This document shows positions 35,310-44,616 of a DNA stretch of 64,000 nucleotides, piece by piece. The position numbers were made by a program, and so were the translations under genes. Each line of letters starts with the position of its first letter. Position 1 is the first letter of the stretch. Under the pieces are notes generated by a model that was given only the letters and a program-made list of their open reading frames with translations, was not told where the DNA came from and did not search any database. Origin of the DNA: Flavobacteriales bacterium. GTDB taxonomy: Bacteria; Bacteroidota; Bacteroidia; Flavobacteriales; Flavobacteriaceae. The stretch lies in NCBI GenBank assembly GCA_017303755.1, contig JAFLBS010000002.1:1-64000 (forward strand), given 5' to 3'.

Positions 35310-36389
35310 ATGGCAGAAGATATCGAAAACGATAAAGAAGTGAAGAACTTTTTTTCATGGTTTTTAAGTTCCAATCAATTGCAAGAAAAAGTAATAAGTG
35401 TAGGTGTTTTGTTTTTAGAAATACTTCTCCTAATGAATCACTCTACAGAAAGCCGAAGCGTATTCATATTAGAATCTCTTAATTTGGTTTTTCTTCTCTA
35501 TTTTATATTTGACTTAAAAAATCATTTTAAATTAGAATTTAAAATTGATAATCTTAAAAAAATTAAACATTTAGATCTACTAATTGAAGATGAACATAAA
35601 TTATTAAAAATTCAAAGTAGAGCCAATGACTCAATAAAACAATTTAGTCAATTTGGTGGTTTTTTGGTTTCAACGGCTGTTTTATATGTATTTTTAATTG
35701 TTTTTAAAATTGAAAATTTAATTTATGTCAATGCAACTCAAGGTAAGTACTTAATAGAATTTCAAGAATTTATAAAATATGTATTCAATTTTTTTTTACA
35801 TCTTCTATCTTATATTGGAGTCATCTATGTTTTAAAATGTTTTTATGTGCTTTATTTTCCAACGTTTGAGAAAGAGGACAATGTTGACAGTAATTTAAAT
35901 GATAAAACAAAATTTTATTGGTTTATTGCACTAGGGATTCTGATGATTGAACTGATACTAACTTTTCCTGTTGGTAATCATTACAAAGTTTTTGGTTTTT
36001 ATTTTGAATTTATTTGCGGCATCATTAATTCATTTGTTTTAATCCTGTTTTTTGCGCGATTTGAAAGCAGACTATTAGGGATTAATCCTTTTATTACCCT
36101 TTTTCTCTACATTTATGCTATAGTACAAACGTCACTCCCATTAGTAAGCGGAAATGTTTTTGAGGCATCAAATATTTTAGAACATGGTCATGAAAATAAA
36201 GTTGATACGACGTTTCTAATTACTTTAATTTTAAGTATATGCCTTTTTGCCAAGATAATTTTATATAATATTATTGTTTACCTCTACCAAACCAAAAGAT
36301 TGTTTTATTATTTCATCAACACAAAATTGAATTATGACAAACAAGAAGATTATTGGAAAGAGTTTAATGAAAATTCTACTTTGGATTAA
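35310..36389 (+). CDS. Multi-pass membrane protein of unknown function
   Basis: A 359-residue protein with about eight hydrophobic segments: two between residues 25 and 65, two around 115-185, then four from about 198 to 335. The soluble loop between the second and third helices is charged. There is no transporter motif I recognise. It follows the 34577 gene by 4 bp and precedes the 36409 gene by 19 bp. Together with the 34577 protein it could form an inner-membrane complex serving the decarboxylase product, which is a guess from operon order. Confidence 0.75.
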   Translation: MAEDIENDKEVKNFFSWFLSSNQLQEKVISVGVLFLEILLLMNHSTESRSVFILESLNLVFLLYFIFDLKNHFKLEFKIDNLKKIKHLDLLIEDEHKLLKIQSRANDSIKQFSQFGGFLVSTAVLYVFLIVFKIENLIYVNATQGKYLIEFQEFIKYVFNFFLHLLSYIGVIYVLKCFYVLYFPTFEKEDNVDSNLNDKTKFYWFIALGILMIELILTFPVGNHYKVFGFYFEFICGIINSFVLILFFARFESRLLGINPFITLFLYIYAIVQTSLPLVSGNVFEASNILEHGHENKVDTTFLITLILSICLFAKIILYNIIVYLYQTKRLFYYFINTKLNYDKQEDYWKEFNENSTLD

Positions 36390-36408
36390 AAAAAATAAAG
36401 TTAAACAT

Positions 36409-37773
36409 ATGAGAACAAAATTTATTATTTCATTACTGTTTATGGTAGTTGCAAACTTAATTTATGGACAGATTAAATCAGTTGGTTTCGGGGTACAATT
36501 TGAAGATGAAATTGAGTTAACAGGTAACAAATATTCTTTCATTAACAAAGTAGTAATTGAAGAATTAAAAAATGATTACTACAAAGATTATTATTTTACT
36601 ATGCAAACAAATGATAACAATTGGATAAATGAAAGAAACGTAATCATTACATCAGTAGTCGAAAAAAAGTATAAATTAATTATTCCTCCTTTAAAACCAA
36701 ATGCGTTTTACAGAATCAAATACGAATATTATGACGAAAATAATCTATTCGCAGTAATGAAAATGCTTCATGATGAAGGTATTGACAAATGGGATACCGA
36801 AGATAAAAGTTGGATGAAAACTTTTAAACTCATTAGTGAAAAATTTGACCCTTATATTCTAACCTATCGAACAACAAAAATTGATATTATTGGTTTCAAA
36901 GAAATAATTAAGAATATAAATTTAGATGCAGATGTGTCAGATGAAACCAAAGGAAAAATTGTTAAATTGACAAGTGCATATTTTAAAAATCTAACCTTAA
37001 ACAAAATAGAAATAAGTCCAAATGAAGCTTTAGAGTATGCTAAATTTATTAATCAAGTTAATGTAGCCAATATTACTGATACTGATTTAGACAAATTTGA
37101 AGAAATTTTAGCTTCATGCTATGATTATGTTGGCTTTTATGATTTATATCAAAAGTACTTTAAATCTTATTTTAATAATTATCCTTTTATAACCACTAAC
37201 TACATTAATTTTTTTAAAGACAAAATAGAGGAAGAAAAAAAATCCTATACAGATGATGCATTACCAAATTTGTTAATCAATATTGATGAACAAATACAAA
37301 AAGGGTATAAATCTCTTTCAACTTTTGCAACGAGTTTTCAAACAGCTTTTCAAAGAACAATTGTGCCTGATTTTGGATATGTAATTTACATTAATGATGA
37401 AAATAGTTTTACTGGTGGAAGCCCTTTTGTTGGTGTAAATATTTCATTAGCTCCTGTAAACAAGGATATACCAATGCAAATATCAACATTAACTATTTGG
37501 CAAAGACTTTCAATTCACACTGGAATAGTAATAAATAGTTTATCTGAAAGCAAAAAAAGAGAAAATTTATTTAAAGAAAATTCAGCCATGCTTGGTTTTG
37601 GATATAAAATATTTAATCACAATTTTAGGATAAATATCGGTGGCGTATTTTACAAAAGTTTAGATCCTATAACTGCTTCAAAATCTTTCGCAGTCCAACC
37701 TTATGTTGGATTATCTATTGATTTTGAAATTCGAAAATGGTTGAGTCAATTAGTACCTGCTTTAAAACTATAA
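36409..37773 (+). CDS. Exported protein with outer-membrane-like C-terminus
   Basis: The ATG at 36409 gives a clear signal peptide (MRTKFIISLLFMVVANLIYG); the open frame continues upstream to 36334 but overlaps the previous gene. Of 454 residues the first 300 are charged and helical with no known domain. The last 110 alternate hydrophobic and polar residues (YVIYINDENSFTGGSPFVGV, MLGFGYKIFNHNFRINIGGV, FAVQPYVGLSIDFEI), as in beta-barrel strands, and end in LKL. It is the fourth gene of the operon. Confidence 0.7.
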   Translation: MRTKFIISLLFMVVANLIYGQIKSVGFGVQFEDEIELTGNKYSFINKVVIEELKNDYYKDYYFTMQTNDNNWINERNVIITSVVEKKYKLIIPPLKPNAFYRIKYEYYDENNLFAVMKMLHDEGIDKWDTEDKSWMKTFKLISEKFDPYILTYRTTKIDIIGFKEIIKNINLDADVSDETKGKIVKLTSAYFKNLTLNKIEISPNEALEYAKFINQVNVANITDTDLDKFEEILASCYDYVGFYDLYQKYFKSYFNNYPFITTNYINFFKDKIEEEKKSYTDDALPNLLINIDEQIQKGYKSLSTFATSFQTAFQRTIVPDFGYVIYINDENSFTGGSPFVGVNISLAPVNKDIPMQISTLTIWQRLSIHTGIVINSLSESKKRENLFKENSAMLGFGYKIFNHNFRINIGGVFYKSLDPITASKSFAVQPYVGLSIDFEIRKWLSQLVPALKL

Positions 37774-37783
37774 CAAAAACAAT

Positions 37784-38503
37784 ATGAAAACTATATTTTT
37801 AACAACCCTTGTAAGTCTCTTTTTATTTTCATGTGAAAAAAGTCAAGAAGAAATTCTAAATGATTATAATAATGTAATGACATTAAAAGTTGAAAATGAT
37901 AACGCTTATGCTGATAATTTTAATAAAATAAAAATTATTGCTGAATTTCCGAATGATTTTATTACCGAAGATGATGGTAAAGTAGACTTTTATATCTCAA
38001 AAGATACAGAAGAACATAAACTTGAATCTATTCGATTAATCCAAGAAAATGGAGTTTCAAAGAAAATTGCAGAAGCATTCATAACTCATAATAAAAATGA
38101 ACTACTAAATGTTAGAGCTGTAGTCACGATAAATGGAGTGGAAACTTCTAAGCAAACATCTGTAACATTTAAAAAGGCTTATTTTGATGAACTCAATATA
38201 ATAGCTTCCTCATTAGTAGTTACCCATAACACATTCAACACTATTCAATTAACGACCGAGTTAAATCGAAATAATGGAGTAGTTACATTAAATTCAATTG
38301 CAGAAACAGTCATAAAAGATAGTTCAGGTAATACTATAGGTATCTTTAACAATTATAAAAACAAAACAGATTCTACTGGTAAAATTGTAAATAATTTTGC
38401 CATGGGAAACAATAATTACATTGGAATTTTATATGCTATTACTTCTTCTGCTAACGAACTTGGTGTTACCCAAAAAGATACTTTAATTCTATATTCAAAC
38501 TAG
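37784..38503 (+). CDS. Lipoprotein with Ig-like repeat character
   Basis: A 239-residue protein with the lipoprotein signal MKTIFLTTLVSLFLFSC. Its mature part has VENDNAYADNFNKIKIIAEF and later LVVTHNTFNTIQLTTELNRN, each the start of a beta-rich domain of about 100 residues, as in Ig-like/invasin folds. It lies 10 bp downstream of the 36409 gene and 11 bp upstream of the small 38515 gene. It likely sits at the outer membrane together with the 36409 protein. Confidence 0.75.
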   Translation: MKTIFLTTLVSLFLFSCEKSQEEILNDYNNVMTLKVENDNAYADNFNKIKIIAEFPNDFITEDDGKVDFYISKDTEEHKLESIRLIQENGVSKKIAEAFITHNKNELLNVRAVVTINGVETSKQTSVTFKKAYFDELNIIASSLVVTHNTFNTIQLTTELNRNNGVVTLNSIAETVIKDSSGNTIGIFNNYKNKTDSTGKIVNNFAMGNNNYIGILYAITSSANELGVTQKDTLILYSN

Positions 38504-38514
38504 AAACAAATATT

Positions 38515-38730
38515 ATGGCAAAATCAAACAAAAATAATCAATCGAAATTCGCGAAATTATTATCAGCTCTAGAAATAGAAGCAAAAAAAGAAGGTGTTAA
38601 TTTGGAAGGTTTAAGAATAACTTCAGATACTACTCAAATTACAAAGGAATATTGTGATAGTATAAATAAGAGACTGAAATGTGTAAAAAAACCTGATGGT
38701 ACAAAGCATTGCTATTGTGTTCGCAAATAG
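38515..38730 (+). CDS. Small cysteine-containing protein, 71 residues
   Basis: It begins MAKSNKNNQSKFAKLLSALE, a lysine- and serine-rich start without a signal peptide, and ends in a segment with four cysteines: EYCDSINKRLKCVKKPDG, then HCYCVRK at the C-terminus. It is the last gene of the operon and is followed by a strong terminator. The layout (helical acidic leader-like half, then a short cysteine-rich tail) resembles precursor peptides, but no maturation enzyme other than the decarboxylase is evident. A metal-binding or thiol-redox role is an alternative. Confidence 0.65.
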   Translation: MAKSNKNNQSKFAKLLSALEIEAKKEGVNLEGLRITSDTTQITKEYCDSINKRLKCVKKPDGTKHCYCVRK

Positions 38731-38770
38731 TAAGACTGATTCAAGTGTTATCAACAAAAAATGATTAAAA

Positions 38771-38806
38771 AATAAATCAAGTTTTTATAAACTTGATTTA
38801 TTTTTT
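38771..38806 (+). terminator. Rho-independent terminator of the 32015-38730 operon
   Basis: A perfect 14-bp stem, AATAAATCAAGTTT and AAACTTGATTTATT, with a TTAT loop, followed by Ts. It separates the six-gene operon from the restriction-modification genes. Confidence 0.9.
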
Positions 38807-38904
38807 GTGTTAATGAGCAACAAATAAAATTGCCAGACTTCTTTTATTTTAATAAGTTTGAGAAATACAAAACAACGAACTGTTACAATACTATATCCTT
38901 ATAA

Positions 38905-41900
38905 ATGAACGACTTTACCAAAATTCTAGAGAAATACAGAAAATTATCTTACTCACAAAAAGATAAAGGGGAACGCTTTGAACGATTAATGCAAGGTTAT
39001 TTGCAAACCGACAAAATGTATGCCTCTAAATTTAAAAAAGTATGGTTGTGGAATGAATTTCCGGGTAAAAAAGATTTAGGTGGAACTGATACTGGAATTG
39101 ATTTAGTAGCTTTGACGTATGATGGTGATTATTGGGCGATTCAATGCAAATGCTTTCAAGAAGGTTCTACCATTGATAAACCTGCTGTAGATTCTTTTTT
39201 ATCAACGTCAAGTAGAACGTTTAAAAATGAAGAACTTAAAACTACTCATTTTGCACATCGTCTTTGGATTGCCACAACAAATAAATGGGGAGCCAATGCT
39301 AATGAAGCTATTAAAAATCAACATCCGCCAGTTTCTAGAATCAAGTTATATGATTTATTGGTTGCGCCAGTAGATTGGGAAAAGCTTGAAAATGATGTGC
39401 ATGGTGAAAAAGCAAGAATTGATTCGAGAGAATTAAAACCGCATCAAAAAGTGGCTCTCGATTTGACTTCAACCCATTTTGAAACCAATGATAGAGGAAA
39501 ACTTATCATGGCTTGTGGAACAGGTAAAACCTTTACTGCACTTCGCATTGCTGAAAATCAAACCAATAATAATGGTATGGTTTTGTTTCTTGTTCCGTCT
39601 ATTGCGTTATTGGGACAAACATTGCGTGAATGGTCTACTTTTTCTGAAAAACCTATCAATGCCGTTTGTATTTGTTCTGACCCTGAAATATCAAAAAACA
39701 AAACCAAAAATGAAGACAGCGATACTACTAGTACAGTAGATTTAGCACTTCCTGCTTCTACCAATACAGCCGAAATACTCAACCAATTCAATCATCACGC
39801 TAAAAAAAATAATGGTGAAGGAATGACCGTTGTGTTTTCTACTTACCAATCAATTGGAGTGATTGCCGCTGCGCAAAAAGAATTGATAAAAAATGGTTAC
39901 CCCGAATTTGATTTGATTATTTGCGATGAAGCTCACAGAACAACAGGTGTTTCATTAGCTGGTGAAGATGAATCAGCGTTTACAAAAGTGCATGATAATA
40001 CCTTCATCAAAGCCAAGAAACGTGTTTATATGACAGCAACACCGCGCTTGTACGATCTTGAAACCAAAAGTAAAGCAGCACAAGCCGAAGCCATTCTTTG
40101 CTCAATGGACGACGAAGCTTTGTATGGTCAAGAAATCTATAGAATTGGTTTTGGTGAAGCCGTTGAAAAAGATTTATTGACCGATTATAAAGTTTTGATT
40201 CTTACGCTCAACGATAAGGATGTTCCGCCAGCAGTACAAAAAATGATAGCTGATAAAGAAAGTGAAATCACAACTGATGATGCTTCCAAATTAATTGGTT
40301 GTATCAATGCGCTTTCTAAACAATTCTTGGGACAAATGGGTATTTTAGAAAATTCTGACCCTGACCCCATGCGCAAAGCGGTTGCATTTTGCGCCAATAT
40401 TGCTACTTCAAAAAAAATTACAGCAACCTATAATACCGCAACTGATGCCTATATCGATTCTTTGCCTACCAAAAAGAGAAAGAAAATGGTTTCGGTTTCG
40501 TCTCAACATATTGACGGAACAATGTCGGCACCCGAACGGGATGAATTATTAGGTTGGTTAAAAGAAAATGGCGAGGAAAATGAATGTAGAATTTTAACCA
40601 ATGTACGTTGTTTGAGCGAAGGCGTAGATGTACCTTCTTTAGATGCTGTATTATTTTTGTCTGCTCGAAACTCTCAAGTTGATGTAGTACAATCTGTTGG
40701 ACGTGTGATGCGTAAATCGCCAGGCAAAAAATATGGTTATATTATCATTCCTGTGGTAGTTCCAAGTGATGTGGAAGCAGATAAAGCCTTAGACGATAAC
40801 GAACGTTACAAAGTAGTGTGGACAGTTCTCAATGCGCTTCGTGCTCACGACGACCGTTTTAATGCAATTGTAAACAAAATCGAACTCAATAAAAACCGAC
40901 CTCCACAAATACTGGTGGGAAGACCCGAATATACTTTTGATGAAGAAGGCAATCCCAACGAAGTAAATGAGCCTGGAGAAGTCAATAAAGCGACCAAAGA
41001 CATCAACCAACAAATTGCCTTACAGTTTGAACAATTGCAAAATGTGGTTTTTGCTCGTATGGTTACCAAAGTGGGCGACCGTCGTTATTGGGAACAATGG
41101 GCAAAAAGTGTAGCCGAAATTGCCGAACGTCAAACCGCTAGAATCACTCGATTAGTTACAGAAGACACTTTACATCAAAAAGAGTTTACTGCATTTTTAC
41201 AAGGTTTACAAAAAAACATCAACCCAAGTATTACGCAACAGGAAGCAGTTGACATGCTTTCACAACATATTATTACCAAACCTGTTTTTGAAGCCTTGTT
41301 TGAAGGCTACTCGTTTGTAAAAAACAATGCTATTTCGGTTTCGATGCAATCGATGTTGGATTTGTTGGAAGACCAATCATTTGACAAAGATGCTGAAACC
41401 TTACAAAAATTCTACGATTCGGTAAAAATGCGTGCTTCAGGTATTGATAATGCCGAAGGAAAACAACGCATCATCATTGAATTGTACGACAAATTCTTTA
41501 AAACGGCTTTCCCTAAAATGGTGGAGCAATTGGGAATTGTATACACACCTGTTGAAGTAGTGGATTTTATCATTCATTCGGTAAATGATATTTTGAAAAA
41601 AGAATTTGACCGTTCTATTTCCGATGAAAACATACATGTACTCGACCCATTTACAGGAACAGGAACGTTTATAACGCGTTTGTTGCAAAGTGGTTTGATA
41701 CCTGAAAAGGATTTAGAACGCAAATACCGCCACGAGTTGCACGCCAACGAAATTGTACTATTGGCGTATTACATTGCAGCGGTAAATATAGAAAACGCCT
41801 TTCACGATGCGACACTCGACCCCGATGATGGTATTGACAAAGAAAAGTACATCCCGTTTGATGGTATTGTATTGACTGATACCTTTCAATTAGGCGAAAC

Positions 41901-43812
41901 CGATGCTAGTGAAAAAATGTTCTCTGAAATGTTCCCACAAAACTCCAACCGTGTGGAAAGACAAAAGAAAGCACCGTTACGTGTAATTATTGGAAATCCT
42001 CCCTATTCTATTGGGCAAAAATCGGCTAATGACAATGCGCAAAACCAAAGTTACCCCGTATTAGATGGAAAAATTGCATCCACTTATGCTAAGTTATCTT
42101 CAGCAGGTTTAAACAAATCGTTATATGATGCTTATATCAAAGCATTTCGTTGGAGTTCAGACCGATTAGATGAAAATGGTGGTATTATTGCTTTTGTAAC
42201 CAATGGCGCATGGTTAGACGGAAATAGCACTGACGGTTTTAGAAAAAGTATAGAAAACGAATTTTCTTCTATTTATGTTTTTAATTTAAGAGGAAATCAA
42301 CGTACCAGCGGCGAATTAAGTAGAAAAGAAGGTGGAAAAATATTTGGTTCGGGTTCACGAACGCCAATTTCAATCACTTTATTAGTTAAAAATCCGAATG
42401 TTAAAACGGATAAAGCTACTATCCTTTACCACGATATTGGGGATTACTTAAGTCAAACTGAAAAACTTGATATTATTAAAAAATTCAAATCTGGCGGAAG
42501 TGATACATTTCCTTGGAAACAATTAAACCCTAATAAAGATGGTGATTGGATTTCACAAAGAAATGATGTTTTTGACACATTCATTCCTATGGAACCTCTT
42601 AAAAAGTTTGATTTAAAAACTCAAACAATTTTTAATGCTTATGCTATTGGAGTTGCTACTAATAGAGATGCATGGGTATACAATTTTTCCACCAATGATT
42701 TGCAGAAAAACATGAAATCTATGATTGAATTTTATAATGATCAATTAAAAGATTTTACTGATGCTAAAAAACAAAACTCACAAATAACAGTTGAAGAGTT
42801 TATAACATCAGATGCAAAAAAAATAAGTTGGACAAGAGCTTTAAAAAAAGATATTGATAAAGGAGTTTTACATTCATTTAAGCCTAACGAAATTAAAGTT
42901 GGTATGTATCGTCCTTTTTCAAAGCAAAGGCTCTATTTTGATAAACCTTTAATAGAGAGTCCGGGATTAAGTCCAATATTATTTCCAAAACCACAATATG
43001 ATAATTTGGTTATATCAATTACTGGTACAGGAGGCAGTAAAGAATTTTCTCCATTAATTGCAAATTGTATCCCAAATCTACATGTTGTTGAAAATGGACA
43101 ATACTTCCCACTCTATTACTACGAAGAAAACAACTCCGCTCAAAAAGGTTTGTTTGATGAAGGTGGTGATAGTGAATACATTCGTCGTGATGGTGTTAGT
43201 GATTTTATATTAGAGAGAGCCAAACAGCAATATGGTAAAAACGTGACCAAAGAAGATATTTTTTATTACGTATATGGCTTTTTACACAGTCCAGAATATC
43301 GTGAAACTTTTGCTAATGATTTAAAGAAAATGTTACCGCGTTTGCCTTTGGTAGAAGATGTTAGAGATTTTTGGGCATTTAGTAAAGCTGGTCGTCAGTT
43401 GGCCGAGTTGCATTTGAATTATGAAACAGTTCCTGCTTACGATGGCGTAACAGTTAAGGAACCCGATGTTATTTACCGAATGACACCCGATGAAATGTAT
43501 CGTGTAACCAAAATGCGTTTTCCTAAAAAAGACCAAAAAGACACGATAATCTATAACGGTATTTTTACTATTGAAAACATTCCAGCCAAAGCCTACGAGT
43601 ATGTAGTAAACGGCAAATCAGCCATCGAATGGATTATGGAGCGTTACCAAGTTAGTGTTCATAAAGACAGCGGCATCAAAAACGACCCAAATGATTGGAG
43701 CCAAGAAGTTGGAAAACCGAGTTATATTTTTGATTTGTTGTTGAGTGTGATTAATGTGAGTGTGCAGACTGTTGAGATTGTGGCGGGGTTGCCGAAGGTG
43801 AGGTTTGAGTAA
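38905..43812 (+). CDS. Type ISP restriction-modification enzyme (nuclease, helicase and methyltransferase in one chain)
   Basis: A 1635-residue single-chain enzyme. Near residues 57-92 an Mrr-like nuclease has GIDLV and AIQCKC. The SF2 helicase has MACGTGKT (about 202-209), DEAH (about 341-344), MTATPR and QSVGRVMRK. The N6-adenine methyltransferase has LDPFTGTGTF (about 913-922) and NPPY (1031-1034). A target-recognition region follows to the C-terminus. This order is that of type ISP enzymes such as LlaBIII, which methylate one strand and cut when two enzymes translocate head-on. It is the first gene of a three-gene run with 43827 and 44617. The part around 42200-43100 is visibly more AT-rich than the flanks. 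Confidence 0.9.
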   Translation: MNDFTKILEKYRKLSYSQKDKGERFERLMQGYLQTDKMYASKFKKVWLWNEFPGKKDLGGTDTGIDLVALTYDGDYWAIQCKCFQEGSTIDKPAVDSFLSTSSRTFKNEELKTTHFAHRLWIATTNKWGANANEAIKNQHPPVSRIKLYDLLVAPVDWEKLENDVHGEKARIDSRELKPHQKVALDLTSTHFETNDRGKLIMACGTGKTFTALRIAENQTNNNGMVLFLVPSIALLGQTLREWSTFSEKPINAVCICSDPEISKNKTKNEDSDTTSTVDLALPASTNTAEILNQFNHHAKKNNGEGMTVVFSTYQSIGVIAAAQKELIKNGYPEFDLIICDEAHRTTGVSLAGEDESAFTKVHDNTFIKAKKRVYMTATPRLYDLETKSKAAQAEAILCSMDDEALYGQEIYRIGFGEAVEKDLLTDYKVLILTLNDKDVPPAVQKMIADKESEITTDDASKLIGCINALSKQFLGQMGILENSDPDPMRKAVAFCANIATSKKITATYNTATDAYIDSLPTKKRKKMVSVSSQHIDGTMSAPERDELLGWLKENGEENECRILTNVRCLSEGVDVPSLDAVLFLSARNSQVDVVQSVGRVMRKSPGKKYGYIIIPVVVPSDVEADKALDDNERYKVVWTVLNALRAHDDRFNAIVNKIELNKNRPPQILVGRPEYTFDEEGNPNEVNEPGEVNKATKDINQQIALQFEQLQNVVFARMVTKVGDRRYWEQWAKSVAEIAERQTARITRLVTEDTLHQKEFTAFLQGLQKNINPSITQQEAVDMLSQHIITKPVFEALFEGYSFVKNNAISVSMQSMLDLLEDQSFDKDAETLQKFYDSVKMRASGIDNAEGKQRIIIELYDKFFKTAFPKMVEQLGIVYTPVEVVDFIIHSVNDILKKEFDRSISDENIHVLDPFTGTGTFITRLLQSGLIPEKDLERKYRHELHANEIVLLAYYIAAVNIENAFHDATLDPDDGIDKEKYIPFDGIVLTDTFQLGETDASEKMFSEMFPQNSNRVERQKKAPLRVIIGNPPYSIGQKSANDNAQNQSYPVLDGKIASTYAKLSSAGLNKSLYDAYIKAFRWSSDRLDENGGIIAFVTNGAWLDGNSTDGFRKSIENEFSSIYVFNLRGNQRTSGELSRKEGGKIFGSGSRTPISITLLVKNPNVKTDKATILYHDIGDYLSQTEKLDIIKKFKSGGSDTFPWKQLNPNKDGDWISQRNDVFDTFIPMEPLKKFDLKTQTIFNAYAIGVATNRDAWVYNFSTNDLQKNMKSMIEFYNDQLKDFTDAKKQNSQITVEEFITSDAKKISWTRALKKDIDKGVLHSFKPNEIKVGMYRPFSKQRLYFDKPLIESPGLSPILFPKPQYDNLVISITGTGGSKEFSPLIANCIPNLHVVENGQYFPLYYYEENNSAQKGLFDEGGDSEYIRRDGVSDFILERAKQQYGKNVTKEDIFYYVYGFLHSPEYRETFANDLKKMLPRLPLVEDVRDFWAFSKAGRQLAELHLNYETVPAYDGVTVKEPDVIYRMTPDEMYRVTKMRFPKKDQKDTIIYNGIFTIENIPAKAYEYVVNGKSAIEWIMERYQVSVHKDSGIKNDPNDWSQEVGKPSYIFDLLLSVINVSVQTVEIVAGLPKVRFE

Positions 43813-43826
43813 ATAAAAATTAAAAT

Positions 43827-44615
43827 ATGAATAACATTAAACTATGGTTTGAGCAATCAGAACCTGATTATTATTTGTTTTTTCTAAAAGCATGGATTCC
43901 TTTTAATGCTTGGTATGTTAATGAATATCCTCTTTTAAAAAAGAAAGACAAAGAGATAATTAAAGAATTGCAAGATGATATTAATAGCAAACCAAAAATA
44001 GCTATTCAAAATTTTTTAGAAAATAATCAACTTCCTGATTCTACAAGATTTCAAAGCTATTTAGCTGAATTACATTATCAATTAGATAACACAAGTGTAA
44101 AACACAATGGATATAGACTTTCTTTCAAAGAAATTCCTTTAACAGAAAACCCTATTAAACACTTAAATAAAATTGATGAAAATCATAGTGTTTATAAAGT
44201 TGAAAGAACATCTTCATATTTTCAAGCTTATGTTGAGGCAAAAGGTGGGAGAGTTAAAATTGATTTTAAAAAACCAATTTATGATTTAGAAGAACTTACA
44301 AAAGATTCGGATTATATTAGATTAGAAAAAAAAGAAAAAGATATTCTTTATAAATTATTTGAAAAAATAAATCCCAAAAAACCAATAAGCTTGATTAGTA
44401 ATTCACCAAGTAAAAAAAATTGTATTGTATTAAATTCAACAAATACAGTCAAATTTATTGAAGATACTGAAATTGTCGCTAAAGGTATAATTAAAGTTTT
44501 GTATTATTTGAGATGTATGCTATTTCATGGTGAAATAACCCCAAACTCAACAAATAAAAAAATATATGAAAATGCTTATTATCTATTATTATTAATAAAT
44601 AAAAAATTAAATTAA
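43827..44615 (+). CDS. HEPN-motif protein linked to the type ISP enzyme
   Basis: A 262-residue protein with no signal peptide. Near the C-terminus YYLRCMLFHGEITPN holds Arg229 and His234 in the RxxxxH spacing of HEPN ribonucleases, which act in many defence and toxin systems. The N-terminal part starts IKLWFEQSEPDYYLFFLKAWIPFNAWY, as in proteins of this group that sit beside restriction systems. It lies 14 bp after the type ISP gene and 1 bp before the DUF262 gene. Ribonuclease activity is an inference from the motif. Confidence 0.65.
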   Translation: MNNIKLWFEQSEPDYYLFFLKAWIPFNAWYVNEYPLLKKKDKEIIKELQDDINSKPKIAIQNFLENNQLPDSTRFQSYLAELHYQLDNTSVKHNGYRLSFKEIPLTENPIKHLNKIDENHSVYKVERTSSYFQAYVEAKGGRVKIDFKKPIYDLEELTKDSDYIRLEKKEKDILYKLFEKINPKKPISLISNSPSKKNCIVLNSTNTVKFIEDTEIVAKGIIKVLYYLRCMLFHGEITPNSTNKKIYENAYYLLLLINKKLN

Positions 44616-44616
44616 A

